Origin: Melioribacter sp051488685
GTDB lineage: Bacteria > Bacteroidota > Ignavibacteria > Ignavibacteriales > Melioribacteraceae
Direction of reading: 5' to 3'
DNA: 64,000 bases
Assembly (NCBI RefSeq): GCF_051488685.1
Contig: NZ_JBPSEH010000006.1
Span: 186,001-250,000 of the forward strand
Shown here: piece after piece, positions 42,881 to 51,340 of the stretch
Numbering within the stretch: position 1 is the stretch's first letter
Layout of the letters: every line of letters begins with the position of its first letter
Program-made: the position numbers and the translations under genes
The notes under the pieces: model-generated
The model's input: only the letters and a program-made list of their open reading frames with translations
Database searches by the model: none
What the model was told of the DNA's origin: nothing

Positions 42881-44334
42881 AAAGTTTCATCAAATTATTG
42901 TCAGCTTTACTGCTGCTCAACATTTTTATTTCATGCAATAGGGAAGTTTACACAGGTTCAACAGAACCACTAATTTTATCTAAAAGCAAGGTAATTCTGG
43001 ATAGTAAACCGGATTCAGCTCTTATTTATATCGACGGCAAAAATTCGGGATTTGTAACTCCCGACACTATTAAAGGATTGTCAGAAGGTTTGCACTATGT
43101 TACTTTGAAAAAAGACTTGTTCAAAGATACAACTTTTGCAGTCCAACTTGGTTATGCTGAAAGTAAGTCTATTTATATTGACTTTTATCAGAATCCAATA
43201 AATTTCGGAACTATTTATGTTAATAGTAATCCGGCTGGAGCTTTAATTTATCTGAATAACAAAAATACCGGATTCGTAACACCAAAATATATAACTGATT
43301 TATTAGTAGGTGAATATAAATTGAGGTGCGATTTGCCACTGCATCGTTCAGATAGTACAATTGTAAAGGTAACTTATAATAAAATACAATACGTTAATTT
43401 CAAGCTGGACGATACAAGTAAATGGGTTAATTATAATCTCAGTAATTCAGATTTGACAAGCAACCACCTTTCTTGCCTGGCTGTAGATGCTAATAATGTT
43501 TGGGTCGGAACAAGAGACAAAGGAATTGTAAGGATTCACGGTAATAAATTTGACATTTTTCAGACATCAAATTCTCAGCTCAAATATAACTTTATCAATC
43601 ATCTTTACATACACAACAATGAATTGTACGTGGCGACAAGTGGCAGCCTTCAAAAATACGACGGTGTATCGTGGGTCGACCTTACTTCAAAATTACCCGA
43701 TTCATACGTTACCAGCATTATTTTCGATAAGAATGATGTAATGTGGATCGGTACTCAAAAAGGTTTGGTAAGATACGATGGAACGGTCTGGAAAATTTTT
43801 GATAGAAGCTCCGGAATGTCGAGCGATTTTGTAACTGGAATTGCAGTTGACAATTTTAATAACATCTGGGTGGCAACAAACAGCGCTGGAGTAAATATGT
43901 ATGACGGCAACAAATGGAAAGTTTATGATATGTCGAATATGAATCTAAGTGAAAATCTTGGAAATTCAATAAAAGATATTGCGTGTGATAAAGAAGGTTA
44001 TGTTTATGTGGCTCATGTCTGTAGCCCCGAAAAAGGCGAATTAGGGGGATTGACAAGATTCAAAAACGGCACCTGGGAACAGGTGGAGCTTGTCGGCGTG
44101 CCCTCGAATTTTGTTGAGTCAATTTATATAGACGAGGAAGGGAATAAATGGATCGGTACTAAAAACGGATTGACTAAATTCAGAACCAATCCTTTAGACG
44201 GATATTTCTTTAATACCTCGAATTCAAAATTGCTTGCAAGCCAGGTCGTCGATATCAAAATTGCTGCCGACGGTAATTTGTGGATAGCTACTTTTGGAGG
44301 AGGACTGGCAAAAGTAAAAAAGGGTAACTTTTAA
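42877..44334 (+). CDS. Lipoprotein with two PEGA domains and a two-component-regulator-type propeller
   Basis: 485 residues with a lipobox (LNIFISCN). Residues about 40-105 and 110-180 are two PEGA repeats (KPDSALIYIDGKNSGFVTP and NPAGALIYLNNKNTGFVTP). From about 190 to the end are Reg_prop-like propeller blades (NNVWVGTRDKGIVRI, DVMWIGTQKGLVRYDG, NIWVATNSAGVNMYDG, NKWIGTKNGLTKF, NLWIATFGGGLAKV). Such propellers normally form the sensor part of hybrid two-component systems. Here they stand alone on a lipid anchor, so it may be a surface glycan- or peptidoglycan-binding component of the upstream receptor system (inference). It overlaps the DUF4249 gene by 4 nt. Confidence 0.85.
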   Translation: MKSFIKLLSALLLLNIFISCNREVYTGSTEPLILSKSKVILDSKPDSALIYIDGKNSGFVTPDTIKGLSEGLHYVTLKKDLFKDTTFAVQLGYAESKSIYIDFYQNPINFGTIYVNSNPAGALIYLNNKNTGFVTPKYITDLLVGEYKLRCDLPLHRSDSTIVKVTYNKIQYVNFKLDDTSKWVNYNLSNSDLTSNHLSCLAVDANNVWVGTRDKGIVRIHGNKFDIFQTSNSQLKYNFINHLYIHNNELYVATSGSLQKYDGVSWVDLTSKLPDSYVTSIIFDKNDVMWIGTQKGLVRYDGTVWKIFDRSSGMSSDFVTGIAVDNFNNIWVATNSAGVNMYDGNKWKVYDMSNMNLSENLGNSIKDIACDKEGYVYVAHVCSPEKGELGGLTRFKNGTWEQVELVGVPSNFVESIYIDEEGNKWIGTKNGLTKFRTNPLDGYFFNTSNSKLLASQVVDIKIAADGNLWIATFGGGLAKVKKGNF

Positions 44335-44336
44335 AT

Positions 44337-45890
44337 TTATTCGGTTACCCTATAAACTGAATCCAGTAAAGTCCCATCTACCCACTTAACGACGGCAACT
44401 ACTTTTCGTCTGTCGATTCTGGGCTTTTCAGGTTTACCGCATATTTCATATACTTCTTTTTGAATTTCGGCAATTGAACGTATTGGCAGAGAACTATTCT
44501 TTACTTTTTTTATTAAATCAGTTCTCTTTGGATTAATAGCAATACCACGTTCTGTAATTACGACATCGATTAAATCTCCTGGACCGCACAATGTTGTTAC
44601 ATTGTCGACAATTATAGGAATCCTGTCTCTGAAAGATGGCACTGCCAAAATCGTGCAACCCGCATAAAGACAATTCTGCCATCCACCTATTCCATGCAAT
44701 AATAATCCATCTGAATGCGTGACTACATTGGCATTGAAATTTATATCTACCTCTGTTGCTCCTAAAACAACGGCGTCTACCATCGATGCAAAATTCCCTT
44801 TGCCATGAAAATTATAACTCGTAAATGGAGAGGTCATAATGTGCCTGGGATTTTCTCTCATAGAACGTACGCCTTCCAGATCAAATGTTTGACCATCGAG
44901 GATGTAATCAGTCAAACCTTCTTCGAGTAATTCTACTAAATATTTAGTTGAACCACCTCTAACAAATCGTGCTTTAATATTTTTTTGTTTCATTTTTTCT
45001 TTTAGAAATGGTATAAATGCCAGACTTGTACCGCCAGCGCCGGCCTGGAACGAAAATCCGTCTCTTAAAATTCCTGCTACGTCCATAAATTCTGCCACAT
45101 ATTCGGCTATTAGAAGTCGATCTGGACTTTTAGTTATTTCAGTCGTACCGCTTACTATTTTAGAAGGATCGCCTATTGTATCAACGACCACGACATAATC
45201 GACATTGTTGCCAGAAATTTGCCATGGTGTACAGGGGAAATCAACAAGATTATCGGTGACAATTATTACTTTATCTGCATAGATCGAGTCTGCCAGCGCA
45301 AATCCCAAACCGCCGCAAGCAGATTTTCCGTATAATCCGTTAGCATTTCCAAACATATCCGCTGCAGGAGCGGCAATTACCGCAATATCAATATGTACTT
45401 CGCCATCCTGGATTGCCTGATACCTTCCGCCGTGAGAACGTAAGACACCGGTTCCTTTCATCTTTCCCATACTGGCGTATTTCCCCAGCGGTCCGTTTAA
45501 TGAACCTTCAATATGGTGAATTGTTCCGTCCTCAAGATACTTGATTAAATATTCATGGCAGGGGAAAGATGCGCTCGGAAACCATGTAATATTTTTGATG
45601 CCCATTGAATGGACAACATCGAATAAGTAATTTGTAACCATATCGCCGTTTCGAAGGTGATGATGGGTTGAAATTGTCATGCCGTCTTTTAATCCCGACA
45701 ATTCGAGAGCTTTCTTCAAGTTTCGTACAACTTTATTGCCGTCTTTAGGATAATCCGCACAGGAGGGAATGGGTGGAGCGGCTTTTCTGCCTTTTGGTTC
45801 GTATTTATCGATGCCTTTAAATGGTACCTGCTTTATTCCGTTTACATACAACGGTACATATCTACCAACTTTGTTTTTTATCATTTTCAT
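44337..45890 (-). CDS. citF: Citrate lyase alpha subunit (citrate:acetyl-ACP transferase)
   Basis: 517 residues, the usual CitF length. The N-terminus (KNKVGRYVPLYVNGIKQVPFKG) and the family blocks ITWFPSASFPCHEYLIKYL, FQAGAGGTSLAFIPFLKEKM and VITERGIAINPKRTDL are all typical. The subunit exchanges the acetyl thioester on the carrier CitD for citrate, giving citryl-ACP. It overlaps the CitD-CitE fusion gene by 4 nt, so the complex subunits are made from one message. Convergent with the PEGA lipoprotein gene, with only 2 nt between stops. Confidence 0.94.
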   Translation of the reverse strand: MKMIKNKVGRYVPLYVNGIKQVPFKGIDKYEPKGRKAAPPIPSCADYPKDGNKVVRNLKKALELSGLKDGMTISTHHHLRNGDMVTNYLFDVVHSMGIKNITWFPSASFPCHEYLIKYLEDGTIHHIEGSLNGPLGKYASMGKMKGTGVLRSHGGRYQAIQDGEVHIDIAVIAAPAADMFGNANGLYGKSACGGLGFALADSIYADKVIIVTDNLVDFPCTPWQISGNNVDYVVVVDTIGDPSKIVSGTTEITKSPDRLLIAEYVAEFMDVAGILRDGFSFQAGAGGTSLAFIPFLKEKMKQKNIKARFVRGGSTKYLVELLEEGLTDYILDGQTFDLEGVRSMRENPRHIMTSPFTSYNFHGKGNFASMVDAVVLGATEVDINFNANVVTHSDGLLLHGIGGWQNCLYAGCTILAVPSFRDRIPIIVDNVTTLCGPGDLIDVVITERGIAINPKRTDLIKKVKNSSLPIRSIAEIQKEVYEICGKPEKPRIDRRKVVAVVKWVDGTLLDSVYRVTE

Positions 45891-47098
45891 AGCTCTTCTA
45901 AATTTAGTTTTGCTGATTCTAATATTTTTAATGCCCGCTTGACTACAGGGGGATCAATCATTTTACTTCCTATTGAAATAACACTAAGATTTTTTCTTTT
46001 AGCTTCGTTGTATGCCTCTACTATTATTCTTGCCTTTTCAATTTCAGAAGGAGTTGGTGCAAAAGCTTGATGAACGATTTTTATCTGTCTTGGATGTATA
46101 CATCCTTTGCCTTCGAATCCGAGAGCTTTCGATTCCAGGCAACTCTTTAGAAGACCCTCTGTATTCCCAACGTCTGAATAAACAGAATCGATGGCTTGAA
46201 TACCAGCAGCTCTGGCAGCATTTACTATTGTAGAGCGTGCATAAAAACTTTCTAAACCCGCTTCTGTTCTTTGAACGCCAATGTCCGCTGTATAATCTTC
46301 GAGACCAATAGTTAAGGCACATATACTTGTAGATGCCGAAGCAATTTCGTATGCATTGATAACGCCCATTGCGCTTTCTATAATCGGCATTAGAAAAATA
46401 TCATTATGAATATTTTTTTCTTTCTTAATGGACGTGATTTCTTCTTCAATTTTTAAGACAGTCTCTTTAGATTCACATTTGGGAATAAGAATTACATGAA
46501 CGTTATGTGGAACAATCGATTTTAAATCTTCGATACCAAGTGGAAGTTGATTTATCCTGACCATCTTTTCGGCGCCGTAAAAATTGAGAGCACGCAATGC
46601 ATTTCTTACCAAAATTCGAGCTGCATCTTTTTCGGAAGGATGTACGCTGTCTTCGAGATCGAGAATAATTCCATCAGGTTTATGAAGTCCCGCATTGATA
46701 TGAAACTTCGGTTCGTTGCCGGGTAAATAAAGTCGGCTTCTTCTTATTCTGTCTTTTGAAGTCGGTGTAATTAATTCTTTTTTAAGAGGGAAGAGAAATT
46801 CTCTCGTTTCATTTTTGAAAATTCTTTTATATGCGGTTTCGAATCGTGCAGCTATTGTATAAGGAAGAGCTCCGAAATCTTCAATCTCAATTTCAGCGCC
46901 GTTTAAATCGTAAAACGCTGAAATTTTGCGAAGCAATTTTTCGATGTCAACGCTGTAGAGTTTTTCAACTTTGCTTTTCAATTTAATGGTTAATTTTCTA
47001 CTTCGATGTAATTTTTTTATTGTTATATGACAGTCCGAACGTGTTTTATCGGACCTGTTACCAGCCGAAGCTATATCGGATACAATTTGTGTTTTCAT
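45887..47098 (-). CDS. Citrate lyase gamma-beta fusion (acyl carrier CitD plus citryl-ACP lyase CitE)
   Basis: 403 residues from the ATG at 47098, which follows the PrpD stop by 4 nt; a TTG at 47110 would overlap it. Residues 1-95 look like CitD: an AGNRSDKTRSD stretch around the expected prosthetic-group Ser, SKVEKLYSVDIEKLL, FGALPYTIAARFETA. Residues about 115-395 are CitE: RRSRLYLPGNEPKF, IILDLEDSVHPSEKD, EGKGCIHPRQIKIVHQAF. In most bacteria these are two genes, so this is a fusion. The CitD part is divergent, and modification at its Ser needs CitX/CitG, which are not in this window. Confidence 0.85.
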   Translation of the reverse strand: MKTQIVSDIASAGNRSDKTRSDCHITIKKLHRSRKLTIKLKSKVEKLYSVDIEKLLRKISAFYDLNGAEIEIEDFGALPYTIAARFETAYKRIFKNETREFLFPLKKELITPTSKDRIRRSRLYLPGNEPKFHINAGLHKPDGIILDLEDSVHPSEKDAARILVRNALRALNFYGAEKMVRINQLPLGIEDLKSIVPHNVHVILIPKCESKETVLKIEEEITSIKKEKNIHNDIFLMPIIESAMGVINAYEIASASTSICALTIGLEDYTADIGVQRTEAGLESFYARSTIVNAARAAGIQAIDSVYSDVGNTEGLLKSCLESKALGFEGKGCIHPRQIKIVHQAFAPTPSEIEKARIIVEAYNEAKRKNLSVISIGSKMIDPPVVKRALKILESAKLNLEEL

Positions 47099-47102
47099 AG
47101 AA

Positions 47103-48536
47103 CTACACAATTAAGTTATTCATGAATTTAGTTGCTTCCATCTTTTCACAATTATAAACAAGCTCTTTTATTTCTTTTTGTTTTTGAGTGCTCAATACTT
47201 TTGAAGAAAGACTATTGAATTTTGTCTCCAGTTCATCGTCGGTCATCGGATTTTGGGGATGTCCTTTGGGATATTCGAGATATTCTGAATATTCTTTCCC
47301 GTCTTTAGTAACAATACTAACTTTTGATGGTTGTTTTTCGGGAAACAATTTTTCAAATTCATGCGATGCTACTCCCTCAATTTTATCAATAATCGACCAT
47401 ATACGCGGGTCTTTGATTTTTTCTTCCGAAAATGAATCGGTTGTAATTTTCCTGTCGACTATTGCCACGGCAATACAGTAAGGCAATGAATGGTCGGCTG
47501 TTTCTCTCGATTTCGGTTTGTATTTCTGCGGATCGAACAGGATATCGCAAACGCGCGCAATTGTTGTAACAGTTATCTTTTCAATTTCTTCGGGTTGAAT
47601 GTCATATTTGTTTACAATCGATAGAACAGCGGAAATGTGGGTGTGAGTTAATGCTTCGGTAGGAAAAGCTTTCATGCTGCATTCGAGGATTTTATATCTT
47701 GTCCCTAAGTCGTTAAAAAGATTTTCAATCTTCCATTGCCATTCGCCGTAACTTTCCAAACCAGGTATAGAGACTGGTTTACTTTTTCTCGATTTATAAT
47801 CCCAGCCGAGCATGCAATCGAATAGACCTTCCTTACCTTCGAAAATAAATTCAGGTCCGCTGAAGCCCTCTTTGGCAAGGAAACTGGAGATTACTCCGTT
47901 AAAAACAGCCATTGGATCCACTGTATTTTTCATCATCGATAGTTGTCCCGAAGCCGGCGCACCAGAAGTAAAATTATGAGAACCGTTAATGCCGATAGCA
48001 TTTACCATCTGATCGACGTCCAGATTGAGCAACTTACCTGCGACTATAGGTGAAACAAACTGAGTTAAAGTGGCATGGTGCCATTTGCGTTCTCTAATAC
48101 CTGGGAAAGCAATTTCGCAAAGACGTTGTTCGAATTCGTATCCCAGTACTATTGCAGTCAAAACAGATTTCATGCTAGCGTTCGAAAATTCCCCGACAGC
48201 CAGCGCTGCGGGAATCAAATCCGACGGATGCGACGGATCTTGTTTCCAGTAAATGTCGTTAAAGTCGAGTGACCGAATCATTTGAGAATTTACAAAAGCA
48301 GCATGAGCCGATGGAAGTTTGTCACCGAAAGCTATAACCGTTGATTCCTGCCTTCCGCCGATATTTCGAAAATAATTCCTTATGATATTAACGTCTTTAG
48401 TTTCGTAAGCACCGTATGCGCATCCGATTGAATCGTACAAATAACGCTTGGCTTCGTAAATAACCTCTGCCGGTATGTCTTCGTATTTTAAATCAATGGC
48501 AAATTCGGAAATAATTCGTGAAACGGATTTTTCCAT
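47103..48536 (-). CDS. MmgE/PrpD family protein
   Basis: 477 residues, typical of the MmgE/PrpD family, which includes 2-methylcitrate dehydratase and cis-aconitate decarboxylase. Family blocks include LYDSIGCAYGAYET, QMIRSLDFNDIYW, HPSDLIPAALAVGE, GINGSHNFTSGAPASGQLSMMK and AFPTEALTHTHISAVL. The substrate should be a citrate-like tricarboxylic acid, which fits its place between aconitase and citrate lyase genes. No prpB or prpC is visible, so classical methylcitrate-cycle function is not supported. It lies 4 nt upstream of the CitD-CitE fusion, in the same operon. Confidence 0.88.
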   Translation of the reverse strand: MEKSVSRIISEFAIDLKYEDIPAEVIYEAKRYLYDSIGCAYGAYETKDVNIIRNYFRNIGGRQESTVIAFGDKLPSAHAAFVNSQMIRSLDFNDIYWKQDPSHPSDLIPAALAVGEFSNASMKSVLTAIVLGYEFEQRLCEIAFPGIRERKWHHATLTQFVSPIVAGKLLNLDVDQMVNAIGINGSHNFTSGAPASGQLSMMKNTVDPMAVFNGVISSFLAKEGFSGPEFIFEGKEGLFDCMLGWDYKSRKSKPVSIPGLESYGEWQWKIENLFNDLGTRYKILECSMKAFPTEALTHTHISAVLSIVNKYDIQPEEIEKITVTTIARVCDILFDPQKYKPKSRETADHSLPYCIAVAIVDRKITTDSFSEEKIKDPRIWSIIDKIEGVASHEFEKLFPEKQPSKVSIVTKDGKEYSEYLEYPKGHPQNPMTDDELETKFNSLSSKVLSTQKQKEIKELVYNCEKMEATKFMNNLIV

Positions 48537-48686
48537 AATATATTCCTTATGTAATTAATAATTGAAGATATAGCGAAAGCGAAGGATTATTTATTTTGCC
48601 AGTTGGTTTCGTATAGCTTGGGGAGGTTTAGGTAAGGATAATAATTTTTTGAAGTTATTTTTCTTAGTTTATGCATAATTACTTAT

Positions 48687-48733
48687 GCTTTTCTTTTGCA
48701 TTAAATTATCACTTTTATTTCTAAAAGAAAAGC
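48687..48733. other. AT-rich inverted repeat between aconitase and PrpD genes
   Basis: GCTTTTCTTTT (48687-48697) and AAAAGAAAAGC (48723-48733) pair perfectly over 11 bp with a 25-nt loop. It lies 23 bp past the aconitase stop on the transcribed side, inside a 219-bp gap. It could slow or end transcription, or protect the aconitase mRNA end. No T-run follows on the minus strand. Confidence 0.35.
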
Positions 48734-48755
48734 GATAAAGAATAATTCGATATAC

Positions 48756-50738
48756 TTAACTCTCCAGATTTTTCTTAATCCAATTTTCAAGACCTCCTGA
48801 AACAATTAATTCTTGAGCTGCAATACCGACTGGAGAAATATTATAAATTTTATCTCCCGCAATTAATCTCGAATTGACAAAATCAACCTTGGCAATAATA
48901 TTGGTTCTAATTGTATTTTTCTTATTGCCTTCGAACATCTTTTTTAAGTCATTTACAAGTTGAGGGCAATCGATGGCAAGAAAGCCATTGTTGATTGCAT
49001 TGCGTTTGTAAGTATCGCTGAAAGAACCTGCAATAACCAGACGAATTCCTTTGTATTTAAGAGCTGTGGCAGCCTGTTCGCGTGAGCTTCCTGTTCCGAA
49101 GTTGAAGCCTCCGACGAGAAGATCGCCTTCCTTTACAATATTTCTGAAATCGGGGTCATAATTTTCCATCACAACATTTGCTTGATCCTGAGGCGTCATA
49201 TCGTCGTTGTAAGTATATTTGCCAGGATAAATACCATCCGTGTTTAAATTATCTTGAGGACAAAAGATCAGTTTGCCTTTTATTTCTGCTGGAAAACCTT
49301 CAATAATATCAATCTGTTGAGATTGAATTTCCGGGCGTGAGTTTATTTTAATTGATCCGACAATAGAATTCTTTGTTTCGGCAATATCATAACTGATAAA
49401 ACCGTTGATAGCAGAATGCGCCACGACAGCAGGCGAGGCCAGATATGCAAATGCATTTGGCGAACCCATTCGTCCTTTGAAGTTTCTATTTGTTGCAGAA
49501 ATGCCCACTTCGCCGTCTTCGAGCAATCCGGTACCCAAGCCAATACAGGGGCCGCAACCTGGTGGAAGGGGAATAGCACCGGCATCTAATAAATTTTGCC
49601 AGTATCCTCTTTGTTCGCTTTCTTTTTGAATTTCGCTTGATGCCGCCGCAATATAAAACTTCACATGAGGAGCAATCTTTTTCCCCTTTACAATTTTTGC
49701 CGCTTCTTCAATGTCTTCCAGTCTTGAGTTTACGCACGATACAAGATAAGCTTTATCAATTTTTACTTTCTTTTTCATTAGTTCGGAAACGGAAGAATAT
49801 TTCTTTACGCTGTTGGGACCTGAGACGACAGGCTCAATCGACGAGAGGTCAATCGTTAGTTCTTTAGAATAAAAGGCATCGTTGTCTGGTGTGAGTTCGG
49901 AAAGGTTTTTCTCGAGTTCTTTGAGCCTTTCTTTGTTTAATCTCGGATTCCTCCCGTTGCCGTCGGCATCGGAAGGTACCCCTTCTGGGCCTCTCTTTTC
50001 AATATAATCGATTCTTTTATTCAACCAATTCAGAGTTATCTCGTCAATGGGAAAAAGACCTACAACTGCTCCCCATTCGGTGGTCATATTTGCAATTGAG
50101 AGTCTCTGGTCAATCGACAATTCGCTTATCCCGTCGCCTGTAAATTCTACTGCGCAATTCAATACTTCGTCGTTATTAAAATAGCCGCAAAGAGCGATAA
50201 TTACGTCCTTGCCCGTAACACCTTTTGAAAGTTTACCTTTTAATACAACTTTAACGGTTTGTGGAACCTGCCACCAGGTTTTCCCGGTTGCCCAAATTGA
50301 AGCGGCGTCTGTTCTGACAATTGGAGTGCCAAGGCACCCGATTCCACCGTACATATTTGAATGACTATCGGATGCAACGACCATTGTACCTGGAAATGCA
50401 TAACCTTCTTCGATCATGATCTGGTGTCCTATGCCTCTTCCAGCTGGATAAAAATCGGCCCCCATTTCTTTTGCAAATGATTCGATGCGTCTGTATTTAT
50501 TTAGATTCTTTTCGTCTTTGTTTTGGATATCATGGTCGAGTGTGATAACAACCTGCCGCGGATTGGCAAGTTTTGTTGCCCCGATAGATCTAAATTTGGG
50601 TATTACTGCTCCAGTATTATCGTGCGTCATTACGTATGCCGGTTGTATTGTAATATAATCTCCTGCACGTATTTTCTGCGCCTGTTTTAAACCAATTGCA
50701 TGCTTCTGTGCAATTTTTTCAACTAATGTTTGGGGCAT
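48756..50738 (-). CDS. Aconitase-family hydratase, homoaconitase-like
   Basis: 660 residues. The [4Fe-4S] ligands are the Cys in LVSCVNSRLEDI and two in PPGCGPCIGLGTG. The swivelling domain has NFGTGSSREQAA and the substrate-binding Arg region near FSDTYKRNAINNGF. The N-terminal half (VMTHDNTGAVIPKF, HDIQNKDEKNLNKY, FYPAGRGIGHQIM, MYGGIGCLGTPIVRTDAA) looks more like fungal-type homoaconitase than AcnA or AcnB. Context with citrate lyase and an isocitrate-type dehydrogenase argues for citrate/isocitrate as substrate. Both readings remain open because no lysine-synthesis gene is adjacent. Confidence 0.85.
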   Translation of the reverse strand: MPQTLVEKIAQKHAIGLKQAQKIRAGDYITIQPAYVMTHDNTGAVIPKFRSIGATKLANPRQVVITLDHDIQNKDEKNLNKYRRIESFAKEMGADFYPAGRGIGHQIMIEEGYAFPGTMVVASDSHSNMYGGIGCLGTPIVRTDAASIWATGKTWWQVPQTVKVVLKGKLSKGVTGKDVIIALCGYFNNDEVLNCAVEFTGDGISELSIDQRLSIANMTTEWGAVVGLFPIDEITLNWLNKRIDYIEKRGPEGVPSDADGNGRNPRLNKERLKELEKNLSELTPDNDAFYSKELTIDLSSIEPVVSGPNSVKKYSSVSELMKKKVKIDKAYLVSCVNSRLEDIEEAAKIVKGKKIAPHVKFYIAAASSEIQKESEQRGYWQNLLDAGAIPLPPGCGPCIGLGTGLLEDGEVGISATNRNFKGRMGSPNAFAYLASPAVVAHSAINGFISYDIAETKNSIVGSIKINSRPEIQSQQIDIIEGFPAEIKGKLIFCPQDNLNTDGIYPGKYTYNDDMTPQDQANVVMENYDPDFRNIVKEGDLLVGGFNFGTGSSREQAATALKYKGIRLVIAGSFSDTYKRNAINNGFLAIDCPQLVNDLKKMFEGNKKNTIRTNIIAKVDFVNSRLIAGDKIYNISPVGIAAQELIVSGGLENWIKKNLES

Positions 50739-50795
50739 TTTTACTCCACTACAATTTTACTAAGCAAATATATCTTAATCTGCATAAATCTTTTC

Positions 50796-51335
50796 TCAAT
50801 TATTTTTAAAAGGCTCGAATGATACAAAGTCGGCATGATGTACAATAATTGCTTCGACAGATCTTTTTCCGAGATCTCCTTCTTTTGAATGATAAGCAAT
50901 AATGTGAAGAACTTCAGGTGGCAATCCGAAACGATCTGCTATTGCTACACCGCTAAAAGGATGTCGTAATAATTCGCCAGCTTTGCTTGTTCCAAGTTTG
51001 CCGTCCTTTTTCGTGTATTCTAATAATTTTCCAACATCAATTAAAATTGCTCCGGCAATCAAAAAATCCATATTGATATTGATTTCATCGCCGAAATTCT
51101 TCTTCATTCTGCTGGCTATATCGACGGCGAGTTGCACGCATGTTCTTTTGTGATTAATAAAAGAAATATTACAGTCCTTAATTAATAGAGAAAAAGGGAT
51201 CTCGTGTAAATCCTGTATTGTTAGTTCCGAACTCTCCAGTGCATATTTCCAGCACTCTATCACTTTATCTCTAAGTGATAAGTCGTTAATTAAATTTACT
51301 TCTGGCCATAAAATAATTATTTCGTCTTTATTCAT
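50796..51335 (-). CDS. HD-domain-like protein lacking the HD histidine
   Basis: 179 residues, helical. The HD fold is suggested by His62 (INHKRTC), AILIDVGK at 96-103, RHPFSG with His125, His149 in AYHSKEG, and HHADF with Asp169. The hallmark HD doublet is Ile99-Asp100, so one metal ligand is missing while the other positions remain. Phosphohydrolase activity is therefore doubtful; it may bind a nucleotide or act as a regulator. It lies 5 nt after the cstA stop and 57 nt before the aconitase-like gene. Its role there is unknown. Confidence 0.7.
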   Translation of the reverse strand: MNKDEIIILWPEVNLINDLSLRDKVIECWKYALESSELTIQDLHEIPFSLLIKDCNISFINHKRTCVQLAVDIASRMKKNFGDEININMDFLIAGAILIDVGKLLEYTKKDGKLGTSKAGELLRHPFSGVAIADRFGLPPEVLHIIAYHSKEGDLGKRSVEAIIVHHADFVSFEPFKNN

Positions 51336-51340
51336 ATCCT

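Noticed and set aside
47103..48536. Methylcitrate-cycle dehydratase (prpD) as a firm call
   Set aside because: No prpB or prpC is present and the neighbours handle citrate, so only the MmgE/PrpD family name is used.
48722..48738. TAAA and GCGATAA as a sigma-28 promoter on the plus strand
   Set aside because: Only 6 nt separate the elements and no plus-strand gene follows.
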